Of a stretch of DNA of 25,804 nucleotides, positions 14,602 to 21,955 are shown piece after piece. The translations under genes and the position numbers were made by a program. The DNA lies in assembly GCA_003246505.1 (NCBI GenBank), contig QKAI01000477.1, positions 1 to 25,804 of the forward strand, given 5' to 3'. The stretch's first letter is position 1. Each line of letters starts with the position of its first letter. Below the pieces are notes generated by a model, which was given only the letters and a program-made list of their open reading frames with translations, had not been told where the DNA came from and made no database searches. The DNA is from Spirochaetaceae bacterium (GTDB taxonomy: Bacteria; Spirochaetota; Spirochaetia; DSM-2461).

Positions 14602-16106
14602 GCCCCGCCTCCCGCGATGGACCGCATGACCCGGGATTCGGTAAGGGAATCACCGGCCAGCTCGCAGACCACGGAACGGTCCTTGAGGATGACCATTCTT
14701 TCGCAGCAGCGCATCATTTCGTCAATTTCCGAGGAGATGAAGATCACCGACATGCCCTCGCCGGCCAGGCCGATCATGATCTTCTGTATCTCCGCCTTGG
14801 TTCCCACGTCTATCCCGCGGGTGGGTTCGTCCAGTATCAGGATCCGGGGATCCGTGGCCAGCCAGCGGGCCAGGATCACCTTCTGCTGATTCCCCCCGCT
14901 CAGGTTTTTCACGGCCCGTTCCGCATCGGGGGTCTTGATCTGCAGAAGGTCGATGAATTTATCGGTCATCCGGTTCACCTCTTCCGGGTCCAGGGGCCTG
15001 GTTATGCCCTGTTTCGCCTGGAGGGCGAGCATGATGTTGTCCCTCACTGACAGGTCCCCCACTATGCCCTCCACCTTTCTCTCCTCGGGGCAGAAGGCCA
15101 GGCCCGCCCGGATTCCCTCCAGGGGGGTCTTGAATTGAACCGCCTCCCCGTCCAGGGTCATCTCCCCCCCGTCGGCCCGGTCGGCGCCGAAGATCAGCCG
15201 GGCCGCTTCGCTCCGCCCCGATCCCAGGAGTCCGCCGAAACCGAGGATTTCCCCTTTCCGTATGGTCAGGTTCAGGGGGCTGATGGTTCCCGATTTATAA
15301 AGGCCCGCCACATCCATGAGGGATTCCCTGTCCGGGGATTCGCCCCTTTCCGTCAGGCCGCCGGCCAGTTCGCTGTAATCCTTGCCGATCATGCGGCCCA
15401 CCAGGCTCACCCTGTCCAGGTCGCCGGTTTTTTCGGTGCAGACGTAGCGTCCGTTCCGGAGCACCGTTATCCGGTCGCAGATCTGGTAGACCTGGTCCAG
15501 AAAGTGGGTCACGAAGATGATCCCCATCCCCTCGCCGCGCAGGCGGTTCATTACCGAGAAGAGCTTCTCCACCTCCGAGTCGGTCAGGGAGGAGGTGGGT
15601 TCGTCCAGGATGAGGATCCGGGCGGAAATGTCGCAGGACCGGGCGATGGCCACCATCTGCTGGACCGCCACGGAGTAGTTGTCCAGGGCCCGGGTCACGT
15701 CTATGTCCAGGTCAAAGCTCCGCAGCAGATCCTTCGACCTTTGTTCCATGGTTTTCCAGTCGATAAATCCCCACGCCGTCCGGGGTTCCCGGCCGATGTG
15801 GATGTTCTCCGCCACGGACAGGTTGGGGCAGAGGTTCACCTCCTGGTATACGGTGCTGATCCCCGCATGCTGGGCCTGCAGGGGGTTTCTGACTTTCACG
15901 CTTTTCCCGTCCAGGAAAACCGAGCCCGATGTGAGGGATTCCGCCCCGGTCAGCACCTTGATCAGGGTGGATTTTCCCGCCCCGTTCTCCCCCAGCAGGG
16001 CATGGATCTCCCCGGCTTTCAGCTGGAAGGGCACATGATCCAGAGCCTGGACGCCGGGGTATTCCTTGCAGATGTCTTTCATATCCAGAAGTATTCCGGA
16101 ATTCAT
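14598..16106 (-). CDS. ytfR: Galactofuranose-type sugar ABC transporter ATPase (double domain), YtfR-like
   Basis: This 502-residue protein has two ABC ATPase domains, as in RbsA, MglA and YtfR. Domain 1 has a complete Walker A 'GENGAGKST' at 39-47, a degenerate signature 'NYSVAVQQMVAIA' and Walker B 'ILILDEPTSSLT'. Domain 2 has the weakened Walker A-like 'GLLGSGRSEA' typical of this family, a complete signature 'LSGGNQQ' at 402-408 and Walker B 'ILILDEPTRGID'. AGGAG lies 7 bases before the ATG and follows a terminator-like hairpin (16119-16144). It powers the YtfT/YjfF channel. The other two importers in the window have no ATPase of their own; this CUT2-type ATPase would not be expected to serve them. 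Confidence 0.95.
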   Translation of the reverse strand: MNSGILLDMKDICKEYPGVQALDHVPFQLKAGEIHALLGENGAGKSTLIKVLTGAESLTSGSVFLDGKSVKVRNPLQAQHAGISTVYQEVNLCPNLSVAENIHIGREPRTAWGFIDWKTMEQRSKDLLRSFDLDIDVTRALDNYSVAVQQMVAIARSCDISARILILDEPTSSLTDSEVEKLFSVMNRLRGEGMGIIFVTHFLDQVYQICDRITVLRNGRYVCTEKTGDLDRVSLVGRMIGKDYSELAGGLTERGESPDRESLMDVAGLYKSGTISPLNLTIRKGEILGFGGLLGSGRSEAARLIFGADRADGGEMTLDGEAVQFKTPLEGIRAGLAFCPEERKVEGIVGDLSVRDNIMLALQAKQGITRPLDPEEVNRMTDKFIDLLQIKTPDAERAVKNLSGGNQQKVILARWLATDPRILILDEPTRGIDVGTKAEIQKIMIGLAGEGMSVIFISSEIDEMMRCCERMVILKDRSVVCELAGDSLTESRVMRSIAGGGA

Positions 16107-16118
16107 GGTGTCTCTCCT

Positions 16119-16144
16119 AAAAAACCGGCCCCCGAAGGAGCCGG
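16119..16144 (-). terminator. UUCG-capped terminator-like hairpin between ytfQ-like and ytfR-like genes
   Basis: On the minus strand an 8-bp stem (CCGGCTCC pairing with GGGGCCGG, one G-U pair) closed by a TTCG tetraloop is followed by TTTTTT (16119-16124). It starts 11 bases after the binding-protein stop codon, and the T-run ends right before the next gene's Shine-Dalgarno sequence. Probably a partial terminator or 3'-end stabiliser that raises binding-protein expression. Confidence 0.82.
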
Positions 16145-16155
16145 ACGGTTATGGA

Positions 16156-17127
16156 TCAGTACTGTCTGGTGGGAAGATCCTTGGCGGCCGTGTCGGCGCG
16201 GTAGATCCCTTCGTCGGACTTGATCCAGCGGGGAAGGGTCTTGCCCGCTTTCAGATCGGCGGCGGCCTGGAAGAACTGGGGGGCCAGGAGGGGGTTGCAC
16301 TCAACGGTCACGTTGGCCTCGCCGGCGGCCATGGCTTCGAAGACGCCCTTGACCCCGTCGATGGAGACGGTGACGATGTCCTTGCCCGGTTTGAGGCCCG
16401 CTTCCTTGATCGCCTCGATAGCGCCCAGGACCATATCGTCGTTGTGGCCGTAAACGCCCTTGATCTCCGAACCGTAGGTCTTGAGGAAGGATTCCATGAC
16501 CTCCTTGCCCTTGGCCCGGTTGAAGTCGCCGGTCTGGGAACCCAGAATCTCGATGCCCGGGAACTGCTTGGCGATGGTGTCGTCAAAGCCGGCCTTTCTG
16601 TCGTTGGCCACGGAGGCGCCCACGGTGCCTTCCAGCTCCACGATCTTGCCCTTCCCGTTCAGGAGGCGGCCCATTTCCACGGCGGCGTTCTGCCCCTCCA
16701 GGATAAAGTCGGATCCGATGAAGGTGGCGTAAAGGGAGTCGTCCACGTCCGCTTCCCGGTCAAGGAAGATTACGGGGATTCCCGCTTCCTTCACTTCCAT
16801 GAGAACCGCGTCCCACCCGGTTTCCACGACCGGCGCCAGGCCGATCACGTCCACGCCCATGTCGATGAAAGAGCGGATGGCCTTGATCTGGTTCTCCTGT
16901 TTCTGCTGGGCGTCGGCGAAGTGAAGTTCGATGGTATCGATATTCCGGCTGGCATACCACTGGAGAGAGGCGGTTTCCGCGTCCCGCCAGCCCGACTCCT
17001 GGCCGATCTGGGCAAAGCCCACCACCAGTTTGCCGCTGCCGGTCTCGGTTTTTTCCGCCGAACCGTTGGCAAAAGCGAATCCCGCCGCCAGGGCGAGGCA
17101 TAGAAGAATCCCTAAAATCTTTTTCAT
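16156..17127 (-). CDS. ytfQ: Galactofuranose-type periplasmic binding protein, YtfQ-like
   Basis: This 323-residue protein is exported by a signal peptide ('MKKILGILLCLALAAGFAFA', then Asn-Gly). It is a type 1 periplasmic binding protein (Peripla_BP_4) closely resembling E. coli YtfQ, the galactofuranose receptor: 'GFAQIGQESGWRDAET', 'ADAQQKQENQIKAIRSFI', 'LDR', 'ELEGTVGASVANDRKAGFDD', 'GDFNRAKGKEVMESF', 'GHNDDMVLGAIEAIKEAGLKPGKDI' and 'SIDGV'. AGGAGGA lies 7 bases before the ATG. It is the first gene of the seven-gene operon. The exact pentose or hexose furanose bound cannot be read from sequence alone. Confidence 0.93.
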   Translation of the reverse strand: MKKILGILLCLALAAGFAFANGSAEKTETGSGKLVVGFAQIGQESGWRDAETASLQWYASRNIDTIELHFADAQQKQENQIKAIRSFIDMGVDVIGLAPVVETGWDAVLMEVKEAGIPVIFLDREADVDDSLYATFIGSDFILEGQNAAVEMGRLLNGKGKIVELEGTVGASVANDRKAGFDDTIAKQFPGIEILGSQTGDFNRAKGKEVMESFLKTYGSEIKGVYGHNDDMVLGAIEAIKEAGLKPGKDIVTVSIDGVKGVFEAMAAGEANVTVECNPLLAPQFFQAAADLKAGKTLPRWIKSDEGIYRADTAAKDLPTRQY

Positions 17128-17156
17128 GATTTATTCCTCCTAAAATGAATGAATTC

Positions 17157-17210
17157 AGAATAAACCCGCTTTTTTACGCCGTATTTAGAGAGATTGAACC
17201 TGTTTTTGCG
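17157..17210 (-). promoter_or_regulatory. Imperfect direct repeats upstream of the ytfQ-like gene
   Basis: Two similar segments on the plus strand, at 17157-17178 and 17191-17210, start 34 bp apart. Both read AGA-(A/T)-T-(A/G)-AACC, then a short variable part, then a T-run ending in (A/G)CG; they align with about 15 of 20 matches and a two-base gap. Regulators with AraC domains usually bind direct repeats near promoters, so these are candidate sites for the operon's own response regulator. No clear -35/-10 pair was found. Confidence 0.4.
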
Positions 17211-17223
17211 AATTCCGCATATT

Positions 17224-17679
17224 TTACCAGCGGCCCTGAGACTTCAGGGAACCGGCGAGATACTCCTCGGCCCGGCGCCGGCAGCCGGGGGAGAGATTGG
17301 ACGGAAGGTCATGGAGGGAAAACAGACGCACCTCTTCGATCTCCCGGTCCCCTTCGGCGGAGAAGGTGAAATCCTCCCCGGAGAAGAGGGCGATGGAGTC
17401 GCTTTTTCCTTCGGAATAGTCATTGTAGATGCCGATAAAGAGGAGATTCCCGACCATTCCCCCCGTCTCTTCCCGCACCTCCCGGTAGGCGGTCTCCTCA
17501 TAGGTTTCCCCCCGCTTGACCCCGCCTCCGGGAAAAAACCAGAGATTCTGGTAGGAGTGTTTCACAAGAAGAATTTTTCCCTCCCGGACCAGCATGACCC
17601 GGCTTCCGGAGGTTTTGGGACGGAAGATCTTCCAATAGAGGGTGGCCCCCGAATAGAGAGACCGCAACAGGATACCCAT
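17224..17679 (-). CDS. Nudix hydrolase
   Basis: This 151-residue protein carries a Nudix box, GX5EX7REUXEEXGU: Gly52, Glu58, Arg66-Glu67 and Glu70-Glu71 in 'GGGVKRGETYEETAYREVREETGG'. The final hydrophobic position of the box is glycine. Nudix enzymes cleave nucleoside diphosphates linked to another group, using Mg2+ bound by the box glutamates; the substrate here is unknown. It lies 96 bases upstream of the ytfQ-like gene on the same strand and could be read into that operon, but it has no evident role in sugar uptake. The Shine-Dalgarno sequence is weak and distant. Confidence 0.92.
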   Translation of the reverse strand: MGILLRSLYSGATLYWKIFRPKTSGSRVMLVREGKILLVKHSYQNLWFFPGGGVKRGETYEETAYREVREETGGMVGNLLFIGIYNDYSEGKSDSIALFSGEDFTFSAEGDREIEEVRLFSLHDLPSNLSPGCRRRAEEYLAGSLKSQGRW

Positions 17680-17770
17680 GGGCTTAGTCTACCACCTTTT
17701 TTGAAAAAAAATCTCCCCCCCCTCACATAAACTTCAAAAACATCATGAATTTCCCAAAGAGAGGGATATA
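17680..17770. promoter_or_regulatory. Divergent intergenic region
   Basis: This 91-base region separates the Nudix and lipoprotein genes and must hold both promoters. It contains long A and C runs. No hexamer pair with proper spacing is convincing: a TTGAAA at 17700-17705 is 21 bases from TAAACT. Confidence 0.3.
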
Positions 17771-18142
17771 TTGGTCATTATGAAACTGAAAGCAGGTCAC
17801 TACCTTTTAATTGCCCTTTTCCTTACCCTTAACGGATGCGATATGTTCGACGGGCTCTTCAAATCTCCCTCGACCATTACCATAAAAAACGAAACCTCCC
17901 GGGAGATCGCCAGCGTGGAAGTGCTGCTGGGAACGGAAGTAAGAACCGTGGACACGAACAGCCTGGGGCCCCGGGAGTCGCAGAAATACCATGTGACGAC
18001 CAAATCGGTCTATACCCTGGATATCCGCTTCGCCGATGGAACCGGCTGTTCCCGCTGGGCCGACGTCACCGATGAGGAAAATGTTACTGTCCTGATTGAA
18101 GACAGATTATCCGACCGGGCGGTCTCCCTCTCCATGAGATAG
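17771..18142 (+). CDS. Small putative lipoprotein, function unknown
   Basis: This short protein (123 residues from TTG at 17771, 120 from ATG at 17780) has a signal sequence ending in a lipobox-like 'LTLNGC', so it is probably anchored in a membrane facing the periplasm or cell surface. The mature part reads like one small beta-sandwich domain: 'STITIKNETSREIASVEVLLG' followed by alternating polar and hydrophobic strands. I do not recognise a named family. GAGGG (17761-17765) favours the TTG start by spacing; the ATG is the alternative. It is followed after 56 bases by the membrane-bound AraC regulator and may be transcribed with it. Confidence 0.75.
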   Translation: MVIMKLKAGHYLLIALFLTLNGCDMFDGLFKSPSTITIKNETSREIASVEVLLGTEVRTVDTNSLGPRESQKYHVTTKSVYTLDIRFADGTGCSRWADVTDEENVTVLIEDRLSDRAVSLSMR

Positions 18143-18148
18143 GCCGGG

Positions 18149-18161
18149 GGGGATTATCCCC
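18149..18161. repeat. 13-base palindrome after the lipoprotein gene
   Basis: GGGGAT-T-ATCCCC is a perfect inverted repeat starting 7 bases after the lipoprotein stop codon. It has no T-run and only a one-base loop, so it is not a classical terminator. It could be an operator. Confidence 0.35.
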
Positions 18162-18176
18162 TTGGAGAAAAGAAAA

Positions 18177-18198
18177 GGATGATGGTATACTGTCATCC
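18177..18198 (+). promoter_or_regulatory. Hairpin or extended -10 promoter at the start of the membrane AraC gene
   Basis: Arms GGATGA (18177-18182) and TCATCC (18193-18198) flank a GTATAC centre. In plus-strand RNA the two inner mismatches become G-U pairs, giving a 9-bp hairpin that ends directly before the ATG at 18199. The same bases contain TATACT (18186-18191) with an upstream TG, an extended -10 box, with TTGGAG 18 bases earlier. If that promoter is used, transcription would start at about 18198 and the message would be leaderless. Confidence 0.5.
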
Positions 18199-18202
18199 AT
18201 GA
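18179..18202 (+). CDS. Possible seven-codon leader ORF overlapping the AraC start
   Basis: ATG ATG at 18179 opens a frame encoding MMVYCHP whose TGA (18200-18202) overlaps the ATG of the membrane AraC gene (ATGA). GGAG at 18164-18167 lies 11 bases upstream. The main ATG has no good Shine-Dalgarno sequence of its own, so termination-reinitiation coupling is possible. The ORF is very short and could be chance. Confidence 0.3.
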   Translation: MMVYCHP

Positions 18203-20463
18203 AAGAAGGCAAAAGCACAAAGAGGTATTTTTTCTCCATCCTGACCCTCTTTTCGCTCATCTCCCTGATTCTCGTCGTTTCCTCCACCGCCTATTTCACA
18301 AACGAGACGACCCATATCATGACCGATGCCTTCGCGGAGAAGCACCAGAGGTCCATCAGCCAGCTCAGCTACCTTTTCGATAATATCCACGCCCAGCTGA
18401 TCCCGGGCCTCAAGGAAGCCAGCAACAACACCTTCTTCTACACCAATCTCATGTATTCCCGCAACCTGACCACCTACCAGATCATGCTGGGCATGGACGC
18501 CCTTGACGATCTGCTCCTCTCCTATCCCCTGATCCATTCCATCTATCTTTATAACGGGCAGATGAATTTCTTCCTCACCACCACCTCCGGGCTGGAGTCG
18601 GCGGACAGTTTCTACGACAAGGAAGTCCTGGATATCCTGACCAATTTCGACAGCGGCTTCGTGGACTACTACTGGCCCCGGACGGGGGTCTTCACCCTCT
18701 CCCCCTACCAGTCGGATATTCTGATCGAAAAGCCGACCCTGACCCTGCTCCTGGGAACGACGCCCACCCAGAAGGCCCACCTCAAGGGAGCCATCATCGT
18801 CAACCTGGATATGGGGGAAGTGACCAATCTTCTCTCCGCCGGTTCGACCGAGGGGGAGGATGAGATTTTCATCTACAACCAGAACGGAGAGTTCATCACC
18901 CGCTCGGGGCAGCTCCCCCAGGAGATTCTGGAGCAGGCCTACAATAGGATACGCGAGACCGGAGGGGAGCAGGGGGTTCTCTTCGAGGAGGACCGACTCA
19001 TCACCTATCAGTTCAACTACCGCCTGGGCTGGTATTTCATGGGAATCATGCCCCTGGAGAATATCAACCGGGAGATTTACAAGGTCATCAAGGCCATCAC
19101 GGCGGTGATGATCATCTTCATGCTTCTGGCCTTTCTGTTCTCCTACTTCAGCGCCCGATTCATCTACCGCCCCATCAACCGGCTCCTCCATTTCGTCTCC
19201 TCCGGAGAGAGGGAGGGTTCCCTGCCCGTGGCCGGGAAGAACGAAATCTCCCTGATACAGGAGCAGTACATGCACCTGATGACCGAGAAGGACAGCCTGG
19301 TGGACTCCCTCCAGGACCTGAACGACGATTACCGGGTGGAGATCTTCCACTCCCTCCTGGAGGGGCATCAGTATCATTTCTGGCTCGACGAACTCCGGCC
19401 CCAGGACCAGGACCTTCTGAAGGGGGATCTGGGTCTCTACCTCTTCCAGATCGATGATTTTTTCGACGGCTGCGGCAAAATGGATCCGGAGCAGTTCCGG
19501 AAGATCCGGGAAAGCCTCCTGGAGGAGATGAGGAAGGCGCTGGACGAGAAGAATGAGCTGCTTATCGATATGACCGGCCGTAACCTTGTCTGCCTGGTGC
19601 CCCAGAAGGAGGGGACCCTGGACCGGATGGAGAAACTCCACGAGAAACTGATCCGCAGCCAGCCCCTGTCCCTGAGCCTGGGCTGTTCCTTCCGGGACAG
19701 GAACCAGCCCGCGGACCTGAACCGGCTCTACCGGGAGGCGGAGGAGAGGGCGGGGGAAAAATTCCTGACCGGCTTCGGAAAAATCCACAGGGACATCCCC
19801 CCCACCGGCGCCGATCCCATTCTTCCTTCCCGGTATATCGACAGCTTCTTCCTCTCCCTCCGACAGGGAGAGAGGGACCGCTGCCGGGAAAAATTCAACG
19901 CCATCCTCTCCTACCTCAAGGGGGGCACCTTCCGGGATTACCGCCAGTTCATCAATATCTTCGCCTACCGCTTTCTCATTCTCCTGAAGGACAGGAAGGA
20001 TTCCCCCCTGGTCCCGCTGCTTATCCAGATCAGAAACAATCCCCAGACCCTGGAAACCCTGGAGAGCTTCACCCGGTTCTTCACCGATATCTACTCGGAA
20101 ATCCTAAGCGAGAGAAGCCGCACCAACGGGAAGTGCCTGACCAACTACCGCCTCATAGAGAACTATATGAACCTCCACTTCCGGGATCCCTCCTTCTGCG
20201 TTCAGACCCTCTCCGAGCAGACCGGCCTCTCCCCCAACTATCTGAGAAAAATCTACCGGGAATTCTCCCCCATCTCCCTGTCGGACAGGATAAACGAACT
20301 CCGCCTGGAAGAGGCCTGCCGCCTGCTGAAGGAGACGGAGGATCCCATCAAGGAACTCTACGAGAGGGCCGGGTATTTCAACTACAACTCCTTTTTCACC
20401 TCCTTTAAGAAGGGGACCGGCCAGACCCCCGCCCTTTACCGGCGAAAGAATCAATCCGCTTAA
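18199..20463 (+). CDS. Transmembrane AraC-family regulator, YesS-like
   Basis: This 754-residue one-component regulator spans the membrane. Segment 1 lies at about 10-32, an extracytoplasmic sensor region at 33-296, and segment 2 at 297-317, followed by a HAMP-like stretch ('ARFIYRPINRLLHFV'). A cytoplasmic region leads to a C-terminal AraC double helix-turn-helix ('FCVQTLSEQTGLSPNYLRKIY' and 'IKELYERAGYFNYNSFFTSFKKGTGQTP'). Size and layout match Bacillus YesS, which controls uptake of pectin fragments through yesOPQ. Here too a CUT1 binding protein and two permeases follow. It probably activates that operon through the direct repeats at 20465-20529. The start has no clear Shine-Dalgarno sequence. 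Confidence 0.93.
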   Translation: MKEGKSTKRYFFSILTLFSLISLILVVSSTAYFTNETTHIMTDAFAEKHQRSISQLSYLFDNIHAQLIPGLKEASNNTFFYTNLMYSRNLTTYQIMLGMDALDDLLLSYPLIHSIYLYNGQMNFFLTTTSGLESADSFYDKEVLDILTNFDSGFVDYYWPRTGVFTLSPYQSDILIEKPTLTLLLGTTPTQKAHLKGAIIVNLDMGEVTNLLSAGSTEGEDEIFIYNQNGEFITRSGQLPQEILEQAYNRIRETGGEQGVLFEEDRLITYQFNYRLGWYFMGIMPLENINREIYKVIKAITAVMIIFMLLAFLFSYFSARFIYRPINRLLHFVSSGEREGSLPVAGKNEISLIQEQYMHLMTEKDSLVDSLQDLNDDYRVEIFHSLLEGHQYHFWLDELRPQDQDLLKGDLGLYLFQIDDFFDGCGKMDPEQFRKIRESLLEEMRKALDEKNELLIDMTGRNLVCLVPQKEGTLDRMEKLHEKLIRSQPLSLSLGCSFRDRNQPADLNRLYREAEERAGEKFLTGFGKIHRDIPPTGADPILPSRYIDSFFLSLRQGERDRCREKFNAILSYLKGGTFRDYRQFINIFAYRFLILLKDRKDSPLVPLLIQIRNNPQTLETLESFTRFFTDIYSEILSERSRTNGKCLTNYRLIENYMNLHFRDPSFCVQTLSEQTGLSPNYLRKIYREFSPISLSDRINELRLEEACRLLKETEDPIKELYERAGYFNYNSFFTSFKKGTGQTPALYRRKNQSA

Positions 20464-20464
20464 T

Positions 20465-20529
20465 AAACGGTAAATATACAAGTCGAAAGAGTCATATTTC
20501 TGAGTTTTCGTTAAAACGGTGAATAGACA
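20465..20529 (+). promoter_or_regulatory. Pair of 16-bp direct repeats, candidate AraC binding sites
   Basis: The consensus AAACGGTRAATAKACA occurs at 20465-20480 and 20514-20529, two mismatches apart and 49 bp start to start. They lie between the membrane AraC gene and its probable target operon. Tandem sites in the same orientation are what AraC-family activators bind. The region 20530-20569 should then hold the promoter; only weak -35/-10 hexamers are visible, as expected for an activated promoter. Confidence 0.55.
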
Positions 20530-20569
20530 GAACCTCTTTCTGGCCAAAGAATAGGGTCAAACATAAAAA

Positions 20570-20590
20570 GGTGTAACGATCGGTTACACC
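20570..20590 (+). promoter_or_regulatory. Perfect inverted repeat directly upstream of the ribosome binding site
   Basis: Arms GGTGTAAC (20570-20577) and GTTACACC (20583-20590) flank the five bases GATCG. The repeat ends two bases before AAGGAG. It can act as a DNA operator for a dimeric repressor or as an RNA hairpin in the leader of the binding-protein message. There is no T-run, so it is not a terminator. Confidence 0.6.
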
Positions 20591-20603
20591 AAAAGGAGAT
20601 TTT

Positions 20604-21902
20604 ATGAAGAAATGGGTTGCCCTTTTTCTTGCGGTTTCTGCCTGTCTTTCCCTTTTTGCCAACGGAAAGTCAGATGCTCCCGCCTCTTCCGCAGGCGGAG
20701 TGACCTCTGTCGACTTCTATGTCTGGTCCGACGGAAACGACGAATACTCGAGATTTTTTGATTCCTTTAACGAACAGGGTCTTAACGTCAAGATCAATCC
20801 CAAGTACATCGTCCCCGCCGATTACGGTTCAAAGCTCACCACCCTGCTCGCCGGCGGCATTTCCATGGACGCCTACATGCAGAAGAGCCAGACCGATATG
20901 TTCCCCCAGTACTACAACGGCTATATCGAGCCCCTGAACGATCTCATGGCATCCCACAATTACGATTACAATCAGGTAAAGTCCTGGGACGCCTCCATCA
21001 GCATCGACGGCAAGGTCGTGGCCCTCCCCCACCGGGGCGGCAAGTACTACACCTACTACAATGCCAAGGCCTTCGAGGCCAAGGGCGTTCCCACCCCCAC
21101 CGAACTGGTGCAGAAGGGGGAATGGACCTGGGACAAATACGTGGAGATCTCCCAGCTGATGTCCGACAACGACGAGAAGACCTTCGGGTCCTGCCTCTAC
21201 ACCTGGGGCAGCTGCTCCGTCTATCCCGCCGCCCAGGAGGGCATGAACTTCATCAACGCCGACGGTTCGATCGACGTGGACAACAGCCTGCTCAAGTCCT
21301 TCCAGATCAGAAAGACCCTGGAAGACGGCCTGGACAGCCCCAGGCTGGTGGACCTGAAAGTGACCAAGACCCACTACTCCCAGGTGTTCTACACAGGCAT
21401 GGCTCCCATGCTGCTCATCGGCGAGTGGTTCCCCGGTACGGTTCAGAACGGTTTCAGCAAAGACCTGATCAAGGGTTACACCCTGGAAGATTTCCGCATT
21501 ACCCGCCTGCCCTGCGATTCGGCGGACTACAACTCCATCGGAGCCCCTACCTTCGGACACGTTCATGCCAAATCCAAGAAAAAGGACGCCGCCTTCGAAG
21601 TTCTCGCCTGGATGGCCAGCCCCGCCGGAGCCCTGGTGGAAGCCAAGATGGGCTTCCTGCCCCCCATGGTTGACGACAAGGTTATGGAAGTCCTCTCCAC
21701 CAACGTTCCGGACAAGACCTCCCTGGAGTACTTTACCGAAGACGTTCCCGTTAAGCCCTTCTTCTACACCAAGTACGGCAGCAAGGTGGAACAGATCATC
21801 AGCCAGTACGTGGAAAAGTACCTGCTCGGCGAAATCAGCGACAGCGAACTGATTCCCGCGTTCAAAGCGGAAATGCAGACCATCGTCGATACGACCAACT
21901 AA
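20604..21902 (+). CDS. CUT1 extracellular sugar-binding protein
   Basis: This 432-residue family 1 solute-binding protein has the signal peptide 'MKKWVALFLAVSACLSLFA' followed by Asn-Gly. The mature protein starts with 'SVDFYVWSDGNDEYSRFFDSF', typical of oligosaccharide receptors, and contains 'APMLLIGEWFPG' in the cluster I position. AAGGAG lies 5 bases before the ATG. It should bind an oligosaccharide, probably containing a uronic acid since the last gene of the operon encodes a heparinase-like enzyme, and pass it to the two permeases. A terminator-like hairpin follows. Substrate unproven. Confidence 0.92.
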   Translation: MKKWVALFLAVSACLSLFANGKSDAPASSAGGVTSVDFYVWSDGNDEYSRFFDSFNEQGLNVKINPKYIVPADYGSKLTTLLAGGISMDAYMQKSQTDMFPQYYNGYIEPLNDLMASHNYDYNQVKSWDASISIDGKVVALPHRGGKYYTYYNAKAFEAKGVPTPTELVQKGEWTWDKYVEISQLMSDNDEKTFGSCLYTWGSCSVYPAAQEGMNFINADGSIDVDNSLLKSFQIRKTLEDGLDSPRLVDLKVTKTHYSQVFYTGMAPMLLIGEWFPGTVQNGFSKDLIKGYTLEDFRITRLPCDSADYNSIGAPTFGHVHAKSKKKDAAFEVLAWMASPAGALVEAKMGFLPPMVDDKVMEVLSTNVPDKTSLEYFTEDVPVKPFFYTKYGSKVEQIISQYVEKYLLGEISDSELIPAFKAEMQTIVDTTN

Positions 21903-21915
21903 AAAAACCTAAACG

Positions 21916-21941
21916 GGGGGAGGAGCTATCCTCCCCCTTTT
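21916..21941 (+). terminator. Terminator-like hairpin between binding-protein and permease genes
   Basis: A 9-bp perfect stem (arms GGGGGAGGA at 21916-21924 and TCCTCCCCC at 21929-21937) with loop GCTA is followed by TTTT. It is the third such element in the window, each directly after a binding-protein gene. The next gene's GGAG lies two bases downstream. Confidence 0.82.
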
Positions 21942-21955
21942 CGGAGTAAAACATA

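Noticed and set aside
18193..19788. A 531-codon minus-strand open frame inside the membrane AraC gene
   Set aside because: No recognisable domain, and the plus-strand protein shows membrane segments and an AraC domain over the full length.
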